DNA from: Rubritalea marina DSM 17716
GTDB lineage: Bacteria; Verrucomicrobiota; Verrucomicrobiia; Verrucomicrobiales; Akkermansiaceae
Direction of reading: 5' to 3'
DNA: 45,378 bases
NCBI RefSeq assembly: GCF_000378105.1
Contig: NZ_KB899267.1
Location: forward strand, 1 to 45,378
The notes under the pieces were generated by a model. The model was not told the DNA's origin. It was given only the letters and a program-made list of their open reading frames with translations, and did no database searches. The translations under genes were made by a program, and so were the position numbers. This document shows, piece after piece, positions 24,846-35,300 of this stretch. Each line of letters opens with the position of its first letter. Positions within the stretch are counted from its first letter, which is position 1.

Positions 24846-26093
24846 TTAGAAGTCGTAGCCAGCGTCTAGACTGAAGACCCAGGTGTCGTAATCTCGAGTG
24901 TTGTCACCAGCGTCATTGTTAGCGTAACTAAGCCTAGAACCAACAGTCAAACCGATTGGCGTGCGATAGCTCCCTCCAACATAAACACGTCTATAATCAG
25001 AGTCAGGATTACCAGTCGCACCAGCGATGGTACTAAAATAATCATCTCTTTCCAGATTCAAGCCTGCATTGAAGTGAACACGGTGGCTCATTTTGTAATT
25101 TGCCTGAGCGCTCAGACCAAAAGCCTTGTAGGAACGACCAAAGTCACTGTATGACGCACGTATCGTGTTGTATAAAGTACCCACGATATTTGTCTTACCA
25201 GTCAACTGATAACTCGCTGCGAACTCAAATGTAGGGGTCGTCGTATTTTCAACTCCACCTCCTTCGTAGCGACGGTTTTCAACACCAGCAAAACCACTAA
25301 AGGTCGTCTTCTGCAATGCCTGATAAGTCGCCTTAACACCAGCTGAATAGGCTTTATGGTTTGGCTGTTGTTCAACATTCACAAATTCATATCCCACATA
25401 CGGCCCGAGAGTCGTCTTGCCAGTCACCTGATATTGCCATGCCAATCGAGCATTGTACCTTTCGCGATCAAACAAGCTCTCTGACTTGAAATCATCAGCA
25501 TAAGCACCCAAATCTAGATCCAAACGAGTTTTACCTGTGAGCTGGTGATAGATAGAACCTCTTAGGGTGTAGGTATTCTTGGCAATATTGCCTGAGGCAA
25601 ATCGGTCACTTCCTCGTGTTTTAGAGAAGCCCGCATTCACATCAATCACGGTTTTTTCGAGTGTCGCAGTGTAGTTACCATTCAAAAAATGATCCACACC
25701 ATCCTCTCTTGAGTTGTCAATGTAGGCATTAATCTTTGGGGTGTAATGAATCCCCCAGTGGTGCCTCGCAAACTCTTCGTTCTCCACTGAAATAGGGATA
25801 CTCATGCGAATGATCACATCCTCCACTTCATTGGTATTCGAGTTGAAAATATTGCTATTGAAGTCGGTTGATACCCGGACGCCAAATTTAAAGTAATCAA
25901 GCACAGAACCAGCAACATCATCTTCAAAGCCCTGATCGAATGCGTCAAAAGCAGCAGCCTCAATCTGCGAACGGGTAAACGCGGCATAAGAACCTTGCAG
26001 ATCGTTATCGCTGTTCAAATCTTGCCCCATCAACGACGTCGCTGCCAGCATTGAGGCGCTTGCTATTAATAGTTTTCTTGGGGAATTTTTCAT
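24846..26093 (-). CDS. Outer-membrane beta-barrel protein
   Basis: A 415-aa protein with a signal peptide (MKNSPRKLLIASASMLAATS), a roughly 50-residue N-terminal stretch, then alternating amphipathic strands with many Tyr, Gly and Asn to a terminal Phe (DAGYDF). Phe-ended strand patterns are typical of proteins assembled by BamA. The repeated phrase YQLTGKT/YQVTGKT/HQLTGKT marks strand turns at several places. It resembles exopolysaccharide-locus beta-barrels. It may be the outer-membrane channel paired with the short OPX protein. The ATG at 26093 is preferred because the signal peptide starts there. An upstream ATG at 26135 would add 14 residues ahead of it and overlap the -35 region. Confidence 0.78.
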   Translation of the reverse strand: MKNSPRKLLIASASMLAATSLMGQDLNSDNDLQGSYAAFTRSQIEAAAFDAFDQGFEDDVAGSVLDYFKFGVRVSTDFNSNIFNSNTNEVEDVIIRMSIPISVENEEFARHHWGIHYTPKINAYIDNSREDGVDHFLNGNYTATLEKTVIDVNAGFSKTRGSDRFASGNIAKNTYTLRGSIYHQLTGKTRLDLDLGAYADDFKSESLFDRERYNARLAWQYQVTGKTTLGPYVGYEFVNVEQQPNHKAYSAGVKATYQALQKTTFSGFAGVENRRYEGGGVENTTTPTFEFAASYQLTGKTNIVGTLYNTIRASYSDFGRSYKAFGLSAQANYKMSHRVHFNAGLNLERDDYFSTIAGATGNPDSDYRRVYVGGSYRTPIGLTVGSRLSYANNDAGDNTRDYDTWVFSLDAGYDF

Positions 26094-26106
26094 AATTTCA
26101 ATGTAT

Positions 26107-26135
26107 AGTGTATTGGTGAGGTGACCTATTTCCAA
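26107..26135 (-). promoter_or_regulatory. Possible sigma70-type promoter of the beta-barrel gene
   Basis: On the minus strand TTGGAA, a 17-base spacer and TACACT lie directly before the ATG at 26093, giving a leader of roughly 10 bases. Both hexamers are imperfect, so this is only a candidate. It would make transcription of the export genes independent of the ligase gene upstream. Confidence 0.3.
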
Positions 26136-26217
26136 CAGTTAAGTCAAGTAAATTACGAACACCCCCTAGATATAATAAACCCTAGAAACCCTCCTTAGGG
26201 ATGACCGCACCCGTCTT

Positions 26218-27657
26218 CTATCCCACTCGTAATGATGACCATGTGACAGCTAGGACACACGCCAAGGTAATAGCAATGGATTCTATCTGCAATGGAAAAT
26301 CAACCCAAGCATGCGTAAACATAATTCCTATTCCTATCGCTGCCGATAAGTAGATTGCTTGCTTCGTCGTACGCATCTTTCGGCGCCTTTGAGCCAATGC
26401 CCGAATACACAATACAAGAGCTCCAATGAAAAAAGACAAGTAGATGAAAAAGCCCCAATACCCCCATTCTAATAGTGTTTGGAAATGATCATTGTGCGCG
26501 TAAACATAGTAGTGATGCTGTAATCCATCGACGAGATTCTGGTTCTTACGGATCTCAAACATGGGATAAAAGCTCCCAGGCCCATACCCCACTGCACCAA
26601 AATCAGGTTCATGCACCATCTTCCATTGAATCTTATTGAGCTCAACTCTGATCTGCATCGTCCCATAATCATTATGAATCGAACGCCCCCATCGATCAGC
26701 CACGATATTGCTAAAACTCAAGGCAGCAAAGCAACCCGCTCCCACCGTAGCCAACAGAATGATATTCCTTTCATGAGGGCTACCACTTGGGAGAATGCTC
26801 GAAGCTCGACGATACGCAGTTAGTATCATCCGCCACCCAAAGACAATCCACAACAAGAGTGAGAGCACCGCAAAAAATACTCCGGCCTTTGAACCAGCTG
26901 CGACCGCCCCTGCGAACACCACAATCAATCCGATCAAGACACTAACCGTCCTCCATGGGCTGGCATTTTCAGATTTACTCGCTCTATCCACAGTAGCGAT
27001 GAGGTAACCAAAACCCACTGAAAAGCATAGGTTCAGGTATGCAGCAGCAATGGCTGGACTCCGAAATGTTGCGAAAAACAAATGCCGATTCGACCAGCTA
27101 AATTCAGGATTCCAATAAATGCCTGACGCCCCGGTCATTCGCTGAGCTAACCCCAAGGTAGCGACAGCAACCCCCGCCCAGAAAATACAGGCTACAATGT
27201 AGCGCATGCTCAAGACCTTCAGGTGAAGCAAGCGCAAGGTGCCCAAGAAAACCAAACCACATGGAATCAGGTAGCTCAGTCGATCCCAGGCTTCTCCCCG
27301 ATCAGGGGCTCCGGGAAAATCAGGGAATGGCACCCCCTCTCTCGGTAATAATTCCCACCAATAATGCACCCCTTCATGCACTTCATTAAAATAAAAGGTC
27401 GACTTCGCATTGAACCACATCCAGCCACCTTGCACCCCGAGCGCTATTAACAGACCAGCCAGCACCCACCAGACTCGATTGAGGCGCACATTAGAATCCT
27501 GCCCCATCAGGCTCCGCCTAGGCAAAGCTATCGCAAGCACCCCGTACAAGGTTGCCAAAATCAAAAGGGGCCAACGATAATTGCCCCAGTATGACCCCAT
27601 GTTGAGCGGACCAATGAACAAAAAAATCGCCAGCAGAGCGTGAAGTACTCTGCGCAT
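26218..27657 (-). CDS. O-antigen ligase/polymerase family membrane protein (second copy)
   Basis: A 479-aa protein of about twelve membrane segments. In the long periplasmic loop AVGYGPGSFYPMFE and the segment YVYAHNDHFQTLLEWGYWGF carry the conserved Gly-rich turn and His-Asn-Asp-His of the Wzy_C family. It is probably the EPS polymerase or the ligase that releases the finished chain. It differs clearly from the family member at 10783, so it is not a recent copy. The ATG at 27657 is preferred over a GTG at 27666, since neither has a ribosome site. It is the first membrane gene after the GH36-like gene. Confidence 0.8.
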   Translation of the reverse strand: MRRVLHALLAIFLFIGPLNMGSYWGNYRWPLLILATLYGVLAIALPRRSLMGQDSNVRLNRVWWVLAGLLIALGVQGGWMWFNAKSTFYFNEVHEGVHYWWELLPREGVPFPDFPGAPDRGEAWDRLSYLIPCGLVFLGTLRLLHLKVLSMRYIVACIFWAGVAVATLGLAQRMTGASGIYWNPEFSWSNRHLFFATFRSPAIAAAYLNLCFSVGFGYLIATVDRASKSENASPWRTVSVLIGLIVVFAGAVAAGSKAGVFFAVLSLLLWIVFGWRMILTAYRRASSILPSGSPHERNIILLATVGAGCFAALSFSNIVADRWGRSIHNDYGTMQIRVELNKIQWKMVHEPDFGAVGYGPGSFYPMFEIRKNQNLVDGLQHHYYVYAHNDHFQTLLEWGYWGFFIYLSFFIGALVLCIRALAQRRRKMRTTKQAIYLSAAIGIGIMFTHAWVDFPLQIESIAITLACVLAVTWSSLRVG

Positions 27658-27811
27658 AGAAAACACAAACTACAAAAGCTACCCTCTAGAATGGAAGTCT
27701 AATCAGTACTTTCTATCAGATTTTCTAACGAAATTTGCATTCGAAACCACCAAACTGGTACACAAGCTTAGCATACAGCCTCCCAATGGTTCAAACAGTC
27801 CGCAACTTCGC

Positions 27812-30082
27812 TTACTTTAGTTTCAAGCAGATTTTCTGATCGGCATTCCAGACTCGATCGGCAATGTGCACTCTCCAAAGATCATTCCCCAGGCTCTCCA
27901 CAGAGCGAATGGTACAGTTTTCCGCCTTATCTTTCTGGAGAACTTTCTCACACACGAAGGTCAGAGATCCTTCTTGAGCGCCAGCATCAGTGAGTACCAC
28001 CTCAATCGCTGAATCCGTAGTCAAAATATTTTCAATCTCTGTCGCACCTATCGACAAATGAAGGTCAGAACCAACCAATGTTGGGCGATCAGATTGGATC
28101 GGAGTAAAGCGCAACAACGCTGAGGAGAGGTATTCTAAGTCCTTTGTGGTGTAGGAATCGCTTGCATAAGCAACCACTTTATTCTCCCAATAGTCGTACA
28201 CAGCACACTTCACACCAGCCGGTAAACCAGCCGCTTCAAAATCAATGGAGAGCGACTTCTTCCCTTCTGTGACATTGTACAGATTATAGACGGCAAAGTC
28301 TCCAAAGGGACGGTTTGCGGAGAAGCCAAGTGTGGTATTGTGCGGAGAATTTCCTAGCTCAAGCAAGCGTGCTGGTTCGGCACTCCCAGGGCGCATGATC
28401 TCGTAGTTGCGCCACTTTTCTTTCACATCTGGGAATTGGATTGGCTCCGAAATCATGGCGGTGCCACCAACCAAGGTATTGATGGCGTGCCAGGTCCTCC
28501 ACATACCTTCACCTTCAGGGGTATGACCAACACGGCGACTCTTGAGCTTGGGAGCTAGGTAAGTCACATCAGGATCGTTTTGCCACCAAACATTATCGAA
28601 TATCTGGAAACGAAGCACCGAATCCAAACAATGCTTGAAGCCCGCTGGGTGGGAATCAGGCCCCACGCGCGCCGCATCGATATAGCCGATGACGCCACGT
28701 GTCGGACTACCCAGGCACGATAGGATGTACATTTCCTCTCCTGCCGCTTCGCGGTACAAAGTGTAGAGCTCGCGGAAGATCTGCAGCCTTGTCTTTGTCG
28801 GATCGTAAAATTTATTTCCAATGCCATTGAAGTCGATCTTGATGTAGCCATAACCGCGTTCACGGGCGTCTCGAATGATGTTAAAGAGGAATTTCTTAGA
28901 TTCTGGATGATCTGGTACAATCCACTTCGCGCCAGCTGGGTGGAATGGGTTCGGGTTACTGAAGCGCTCAAGCCCCCCCGCATCCTTCTGGATCGCATCT
29001 GGGTTCGCCTTCGCCCACGGGTGGTCCGGGTGAATCATGAGTGGTGCAAACCAGACCCCGGGAATACAACCCGCATCACGGATTTCTTTGGCGATCGTCG
29101 CCATCCCTTGTGGGAACTTCTCATTGCCGCTCCAGTCACCATCCATCTTCTGATAACCATCGTCGATCTGGATGATTCCTTTACCGAAGGTGTTTAGGTT
29201 ATCTTTGATCGTTTGCGTCACATCGAGAATGTGCGCTGCATCGATTTTGGTGGTGCGATCATACCAACTACACCAACCGTATACTGCACCGCGGTGACGG
29301 CGGGCACCATGAGTGATCGCCACCCATTGAGTCCAAATATCGATTGATTCTTTGGCTGGCTCAAATGAAACCATGACCTCCTCACTTCGGCGGCTTTCAC
29401 CAGCACGCACGAGCACGTCGTCCATGCCAACCAAGGACTTAAAGGAACCTTTTCTAATTTCGACCGTCGTGTAAGCCTCTGCTGGACCAATCGGTCCAAC
29501 AAGAAACCCTTTCCCCTCTGGGTTGTAAATGATAGCTGCGTCCGTCGCATTCTTCTCCATCTCACTCAATGGCTGTGCTGGAAAATCCCGCATCAACGGC
29601 GTCACCAAGAACGTTGATGGATCCTCCACAATCTTACCATTCGGCATGTTGTGCATCGCATCAATAAGGTCAAAGGCGCGCAGCTTCACATCCTTTTCGC
29701 TGCGGTTGTGGAATTCAGCCTGTATCGTGAATGCCTGCATATTGCGCAAACGCTTCAACCGAACCGTGTATCCATAGGGCTCGGCCTCCAATGTCACCGT
29801 ACTCATGTCTGCCTTACCGAATGGCGTGTTTGCCACGCTGTGAGCGACTGGAGCACTCAACTCCATCCCATTCATCCTCAGGCGGCGAACCTCGCCATCC
29901 ACCTTCAAGACAGCGGAGGAAATCATATTAAACCTGGCCACTCCCTCCACATGCACCGACATCGACTTGCCGCCATCCTGGATACTGACCCATTCTCCAG
30001 CAGCGTGACACACCATCGTTGATAACGCCATGATCCCTAGTGCCGCCAATTTAACATATTTTTTCATCTCAAATTTCATCAT
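27812..30082 (-). CDS. Secreted GH36-like alpha-galactosidase
   Basis: A 756-aa clan GH-D hydrolase with a signal peptide (positively charged MKKYVK, hydrophobic core, cleavage near CHAAGE). An N-terminal beta-sandwich (30-250) leads into a TIM barrel with YGWCSWYD (268-275), IIQIDDGY (Asp307/Asp308), YIKIDFNG (nucleophile Asp417) and ARVGPDSHP (acid/base Asp476). A C-terminal beta domain follows. The family cleaves terminal alpha-galactosides. Next to the EPS locus it may trim or recycle the polymer, or degrade an algal galactan. It starts the leftward cluster, has AGGTG six bases before the ATG, and a 15-bp inverted repeat lies upstream. Confidence 0.78.
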   Translation of the reverse strand: MMKFEMKKYVKLAALGIMALSTMVCHAAGEWVSIQDGGKSMSVHVEGVARFNMISSAVLKVDGEVRRLRMNGMELSAPVAHSVANTPFGKADMSTVTLEAEPYGYTVRLKRLRNMQAFTIQAEFHNRSEKDVKLRAFDLIDAMHNMPNGKIVEDPSTFLVTPLMRDFPAQPLSEMEKNATDAAIIYNPEGKGFLVGPIGPAEAYTTVEIRKGSFKSLVGMDDVLVRAGESRRSEEVMVSFEPAKESIDIWTQWVAITHGARRHRGAVYGWCSWYDRTTKIDAAHILDVTQTIKDNLNTFGKGIIQIDDGYQKMDGDWSGNEKFPQGMATIAKEIRDAGCIPGVWFAPLMIHPDHPWAKANPDAIQKDAGGLERFSNPNPFHPAGAKWIVPDHPESKKFLFNIIRDARERGYGYIKIDFNGIGNKFYDPTKTRLQIFRELYTLYREAAGEEMYILSCLGSPTRGVIGYIDAARVGPDSHPAGFKHCLDSVLRFQIFDNVWWQNDPDVTYLAPKLKSRRVGHTPEGEGMWRTWHAINTLVGGTAMISEPIQFPDVKEKWRNYEIMRPGSAEPARLLELGNSPHNTTLGFSANRPFGDFAVYNLYNVTEGKKSLSIDFEAAGLPAGVKCAVYDYWENKVVAYASDSYTTKDLEYLSSALLRFTPIQSDRPTLVGSDLHLSIGATEIENILTTDSAIEVVLTDAGAQEGSLTFVCEKVLQKDKAENCTIRSVESLGNDLWRVHIADRVWNADQKICLKLK

Positions 30083-30112
30083 TTACAACACCTGTATGTC
30101 CAAGGTGTATAA

Positions 30113-30127
30113 CACAGTAACACTGTG
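30113..30127. promoter_or_regulatory. Operator-like inverted repeat upstream of the alpha-galactosidase gene
   Basis: cacagt-aac-actgtg is a perfect inverted repeat with 6-bp arms and a three-base centre, 31 bases before the ATG at 30082. On the coding strand it overlaps possible -35 (TTGTTC) and -10 (TATACA) elements spaced 15 bases apart, a poor spacing. This is the usual position for a repressor site, so the gene may be regulated separately. Confidence 0.4.
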
Positions 30128-30249
30128 AACAAAACAAAACACCCAGTATACACAGGACTAAGTAACCCATGAATCGGTCGGCCAGCATTGGCCTCTATTC
30201 CTCCAAATCACTGTGCAGCCTTCGCGTTCAGGTGACACCGCAATGTCGA

Positions 30250-31344
30250 TCACTTCGTCTCCTCAGCGAAGACCATGGTACCCGCAGACGTATTGATCGT
30301 CGAGATTACTGTCACATCGAGGGCACTCCCGATCTTGTTGTATGCATGATTGACCACAATCATCGTCCCATCATCAAGATAACCAACCCCCTGGTGATCT
30401 TCCTTTCCGGGGCGAACAATCGAGAGCTGCATCCTCGAACCAACCTCAACCTGTGGACGGAGCACTTCAGCTATTTGATTCAAATGCATCACCTCAATTT
30501 CTTGCACCTTGGCCAGCTTCGACAACGCATCGTCACAGGTCAAGAGCCTCGCCTGCAAAAAACTACACAGATGCAGGATACGATTTTCCTCCGCCACATC
30601 CATCGAGCCATCATGAATACGCACATCCACTTTAGGGTTGGTTTGAAACTCCCTCAAGAGCTCCAGCCCTCGCTCACCGCGCTGACTGCGGCTCTTCACG
30701 TCCGAATTCCTCATCTCCTGAAGCTCATTAAGCACAAAACGCGGAATGACAAACCGACTCCCAAAGAAGCCCGAATTCGCAATTCCAGTAAGCCGAGGAT
30801 CCACCAGCACCGTAGCATCCACCACCGTTGACTTATCAGGCCGTGATTCTGCACGGAATTGTACGTAAGGGATGACCAATGCAACGTCATCCGGGCTACT
30901 GCGTAGAGCGATCACCGTTCCCATGAATCCCATCGTCGCGTATGTACAGACGCGCAAAGTGAGATCCAAATTCTCCATCTCTGTAAAGCTATCGCCGAAA
31001 GTTGCCGTGAACAATTGTGTCAGCTGGATCGTCTGCAGCAGCCAAGCACAGGCCAGTCCTAATAAGAGCCCAAGCGTCGCGGTCGATAGGTGGCGGATCG
31101 TGAATTCCTTCAGGATATTGTCGATCATGATAAAGAGGATCGCCACCATAAAACCAGCCACCACACCAATCCATAATTTGTCAGGCCCCAGCATCTTGAA
31201 CGCAAGCGTGCTGCCTGCGATCTCACAGACAAGCAGATACATCATCCGTGCCACATTGACGGACAGTCTTGGATCAATACTACGCAATTTCTTCGGGGTG
31301 TGTGGGTTTCTGCTAGGATGCGACAGATTCACACCAAGTGACAA
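30250..31344 (-). CDS. PIN/TRAM-domain membrane protein (YacL-like)
   Basis: A 364-aa protein of the PIN-TRAM membrane family. Three or four hydrophobic helices (about 33-150) precede a PIN nuclease-like domain with the acidic residues Asp176 and Asp182 (VVDATVLVD), Glu207 (VLNELQE) and Asp271/Asp272 (TCDDALSKL). A TRAM RNA-binding domain spans about 300-352. Bacterial members are conserved but poorly understood. The annotated TTG start is weak. A GTG at residue 5 and ATGs at residues 34-35 are possible, and the first helix begins at about residue 34. It is not obviously linked to the adjacent EPS genes. Confidence 0.75.
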   Translation of the reverse strand: MSLGVNLSHPSRNPHTPKKLRSIDPRLSVNVARMMYLLVCEIAGSTLAFKMLGPDKLWIGVVAGFMVAILFIMIDNILKEFTIRHLSTATLGLLLGLACAWLLQTIQLTQLFTATFGDSFTEMENLDLTLRVCTYATMGFMGTVIALRSSPDDVALVIPYVQFRAESRPDKSTVVDATVLVDPRLTGIANSGFFGSRFVIPRFVLNELQEMRNSDVKSRSQRGERGLELLREFQTNPKVDVRIHDGSMDVAEENRILHLCSFLQARLLTCDDALSKLAKVQEIEVMHLNQIAEVLRPQVEVGSRMQLSIVRPGKEDHQGVGYLDDGTMIVVNHAYNKIGSALDVTVISTINTSAGTMVFAEETK

Positions 31345-31381
31345 GGACGAAAAACAGACGGAATCCTAAGCTCACAGCCAG

Positions 31382-31417
31382 AAAAAAACCTAGAGCTCCA
31401 TGCAGGGGCTCTAGGTT
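31382..31417 (-). terminator. Rho-independent terminator ending the exbB-exbD-TPR cluster
   Basis: On the minus strand AACCTAGAGC pairs with GCTCTAGGTT over a loop of about 11 bases and is followed by an uninterrupted run of T. It lies 26 bases after the stop of the 307-aa gene and just before the PIN gene, so it ends that transcription unit. Confidence 0.85.
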
Positions 31418-31443
31418 CAGAAAATAAGAAGGCTCAAGGTTAA

Positions 31444-32367
31444 TTAATTCGAAGGAGTGCACTTCAGGATAGGAGCAAAGCGTGCATCGAGATCGACACC
31501 GCCTCCCATTCCCGTTGTGTTGTACAACCGGGCAAGTGCATTGGCTTCCACCAACCACTTGTAACCCTGCCCCGCCTTGTCTTGCTTGGCAGTACCCCAG
31601 GCCTTGATCGCAGCCGCTACTTCCTTCTGGTTGAGATAGAGGTCAAGCGCTTCAAGCGCAGCCTGATTCACCAGCTCATGAGACTTAAAGGTATCGACGG
31701 TGAAGGCGGTACTATATGCATCAATGGCAGCATCGAGCTTACCTTGTTCTTTCAAAGCCACGGCATGACAATAAGCAATCTGTGCACGGTGGGTGTCAGG
31801 GATCGACTTTGCTTGCCATTCCTCACTGAGTGTCACCAATTGATCCCAAGACTTCGCATGAAGCAGCTCCCAGAACTTGTAGATCTCTACTTGCTGCACC
31901 TGCTCTGCATTACCGAGTGGTTTCGAGTTAAAGCTCGCGGCTTTAGCCACGAGGCCCGCCACATCGAATTGCTTCCGTAGAGACTCCATTTCATAGTAAC
32001 TCGCAAGCGTCGCATAGTTCTCCTTGAATGCCTTGAAGCTAGCGTACTTTTGCGCGAAGGCTCCGAAACCAGCAGCAGCCTCGCTGTACTTACGACCTTC
32101 AAAGAGATCCATGGCTGCCACAAATTCCTTAGGCTGCATGAAGTACAGGCTTGCACCACCAGACACCTTGCCGTTGCGTGTTTGAGTAGACTGCAGCGTA
32201 TTGACAAAGCTGAAGTTTGCGGGCGTGCCGCTAAGCACGTAGATTTTCACCGGCTTCTGCTTCGGACGGAGCAAGAAGGCCTCCATGGCCGTGCGGGATG
32301 CTTGCTGCGCGTGAGCCAGACCTGCGAGACCACATGCGATGAGTGCTGATACGGTAAATAGTTTCAT
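31444..32367 (-). CDS. Secreted TPR-like protein
   Basis: A 307-aa protein of unrecognised function. A signal peptide (KLFTVSALIACGLAGLAHAQ) is followed by an unassigned 80-residue part and an all-helical region with pairs such as ALKEQGKLDAAIDAYSTAF (about residue 205-225) that look like one or two tetratricopeptide repeats. It probably acts in the periplasm as a protein-protein adaptor. It lies 27 bases downstream of the large TPR gene and ends at a terminator, so it is most likely the last gene of the exbB-exbD-exbD-TPR unit. A GAAAGAG precedes the ATG closely. Confidence 0.65.
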   Translation of the reverse strand: MKLFTVSALIACGLAGLAHAQQASRTAMEAFLLRPKQKPVKIYVLSGTPANFSFVNTLQSTQTRNGKVSGGASLYFMQPKEFVAAMDLFEGRKYSEAAAGFGAFAQKYASFKAFKENYATLASYYEMESLRKQFDVAGLVAKAASFNSKPLGNAEQVQQVEIYKFWELLHAKSWDQLVTLSEEWQAKSIPDTHRAQIAYCHAVALKEQGKLDAAIDAYSTAFTVDTFKSHELVNQAALEALDLYLNQKEVAAAIKAWGTAKQDKAGQGYKWLVEANALARLYNTTGMGGGVDLDARFAPILKCTPSN

Positions 32368-32394
32368 CTCTTTCTAAATGCTTGTTGTTAAACC

Positions 32395-35300
32395 TTACTG
32401 GTTGGCTTGCTCTGCTTCGATTTGCTTGAAGGTCTTGATTTCACCACCTTCTTCCCATTGCTGAACACGGCGGTCCAGTGCGCGCCACGTGGTGCGCACG
32501 TCCTCACTCATGCTGTCCTTGAACTTATCAAAGGAAGCTCGGGAATTCTTGATGTAGCGCGCGGCCACCTCGTAGGCTGATTGCTTACGGCTTTTACCTT
32601 CTTTCTCGGCACCGTGTTCCCACATCAACTCAGTAGCGCGACTGATGGCTGGCACTGACACACCCCAGTTGCTCGTGTTGGAACTGTAGATACCCATATT
32701 GATGGCGATTGCGTCGTTGAATGCCTTCGTCTGATCGTATGCTTGAGCGAGCAAGAGCTGCACCATGAGCTTCTCTGAGCGGTACTTCTTGAGGTAATCA
32801 CGACCCGCTTCGATCACTTTAGGCCAGTTCTTTTGAGTCGCATAGATTTGCACGATACGAGCCACTGCCTGGCCACCGATTTTGGTGTCTTCCGGGTTGC
32901 TCTTCTCGATATCGGAGAGCAACTGGATCGCCTTTGCAGCTTCATCCTTAGACCCAGCCACACCGTAGACGTCAGCCACACCAAATTCAGCATCGAGCGT
33001 GTAGTCGCCCTTCTTGCGCTTGAGCAGCTCTTGATAATACGGGAGCGCCTGACGCGGTGCTGAGGACTTGGTGCGAAGATAATCACCCACCTTGATCAAG
33101 ACGAAGTCGGAAAGCTGCTCCACTGGGTACTGAGCCTTGAGATCCTTGAATGTCGTCGTGATACGACCCTGCATTTTCGCCATCAGGTCTTTATTCTCCT
33201 CAGTCTTAGCGTGCTGATAGGTTTCTTCATACACACCGATGAGCGCGACACGGAGCATAGCCTGTGTCCGTGCGTTCTTGGTATCCACATTCGGAAACTT
33301 GTAATAAACCGTCTTAAGCTTTTCGCCAGCAGCCTCAGCTGAGGCACCATTCTTGATTTCGTTCTCGATGTAATACTTGGAATAGTTGTCGATCGCGGTC
33401 ACGAGCACGATGGTGTTCTTGCTGTTCGCTGTAGATGCAATGGAGCTCTCCAGAGCTGGAAGGAGCACGGCATAACGACCCGCCTTTGCCAGGGCTTCAG
33501 CGGATGAAACCACCACATTGGCAAGGTAAGGGCTCTTCTGGTACTTCTTCCAGAACTCATCAAAGTATGGCAACACATCCTCCTGTTTGGCCCCCGCAGC
33601 TTTTGCCGCGTTTTTGTCACCTAGGAGGCTAATGAGGTAGAACAATGCTTCGGACTCAGAAGAAGAGCTCCCGCCCTTCTTCGCCATGTCGTAGGACTTC
33701 TTGAAATAGGCAAGCGCCTTTTCCTCGCCACCTTCCTGTGACTGAAGAATGCTACCCTTGAGGTTGAATGCTGCACCAGCGATTGGCGCAGTACCAAATT
33801 CCTTTTCGATACGGTCGAGGTAGACCAATGATTGGTCAAACTCCTGCTGCACAAAGTGCACATTGGCAAGATCGAAGAGCGCGTATGACAAGTAGATGTT
33901 CTTGCTCGGGTCGCTGAATTGCTTGATGAAACCTTCGAGATACTTCTGTGCATTTTCGTAGTCATCCAGCTGACTGTAGTTCGCCGCACGAAGGTAGCCT
34001 GCTGTCGCTGCAAACTTACTCTCTGGGTAAAGCTTACAATGCTCTTCCAGGTACGGCTTCGCCTTCTCATACTCCCCAAGGTAAAAGAGAGAACCACCAA
34101 TGACGTGCAAACACACATCGTGCTGCAATGAATTCTTTGGTAGTTGATCGATCCACTCCGACGCAGTCGCCTTAGCCTTCTCGTAGTCTCGAGCCTTGAA
34201 GATACTTGATAGAATCAACACGCGCACCGTCTCAGCGCGCTCAGATTTCGGGAAATTCTTGAGGAAGCTACGGCCGTAGGCTTCGCTCTCAGCTGCACGA
34301 CCGAGCTCAGAACCAATGCGGAACAACTGGAACAAGTAGTTCTCACGGCGACTCGACTTAGTGTAATTCTTCTCAAGCTGCTGATACACCGCGTAGGCTC
34401 CACGTAGATATCCAGCCTTCTCGTGCACCACAGCTGCGGAGTTGAGGGCCAACACCTCAGGTGGATCCCCCTTGGCGATACGCTTTTCTAAAAGCGCCTT
34501 AGAACTTGCTAGACGTTGCTTGTTGATCGTGTCACCACCGTCCCGAAATTGCTTCACGGGCACATTCTTGATGCGCTTACTCAGTTGCTCGATATCCGCG
34601 AGCGCCACTTCAGAGCTAGGCACCAAAGCGAGGAGGTTGAATCCAGCCTCCAGCATATCCGCCTTGATCGCCTCAGAGGCTAGCTTCTGGAAAAATGGAG
34701 TAAACTCTACCATCTGGTATGGCTTGAGCGTGAGGACCGCACGATTCTGATTGAGGAAGTCCACCATGGAACTCTCACTCTTGGCTGCAATTACTGCCTG
34801 GGAAAACGCCTGGAACGCGCTCACAATCGCCATGTCGTTGATCTTCCAGCGCTCACGATTCTTGAGTGCCGTCTCGAAAGCCGTCATACCCGCCTTGAGG
34901 TCAGGCTTAGGAAGCTTGAAATTACACGTCGCCAAGTTCACGTGGTACATTCCAATGCTGAACTTGTCGCTATCGTTACGCTCCGCCAAAAACTTTTCGT
35001 AAAGCGTGATGGCCTCGCGGTATTCGCCGAGAGCTTGGCAGGCTTGGGCCTTATAGAACAACGAGATCTTCTGTTGCTTATTTATCTTACCTCCCTCACC
35101 GGAGATGCTGTAACTATTGGAGAATGATTCTTTCGCAGACTGGAAGAACTCCTTGGCCTTAGCCGCATTCTTCTCACCACCGAGCCGGCTAAATTCATTG
35201 CCTAGGCTGAATTCTGAACGGCCCTTGTAGTAATAAGCAGAACCAAAGTGCCCACCAAACAGACGGGTACCACGCTCCTTATCGAAATTACTGGTGAAAT

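Noticed and set aside
30169-30831. Plus-strand 220-codon open frame
   Set aside because: It is antisense to the PIN/TRAM gene, and its translation is rich in His and Arg with no fold-like pattern.
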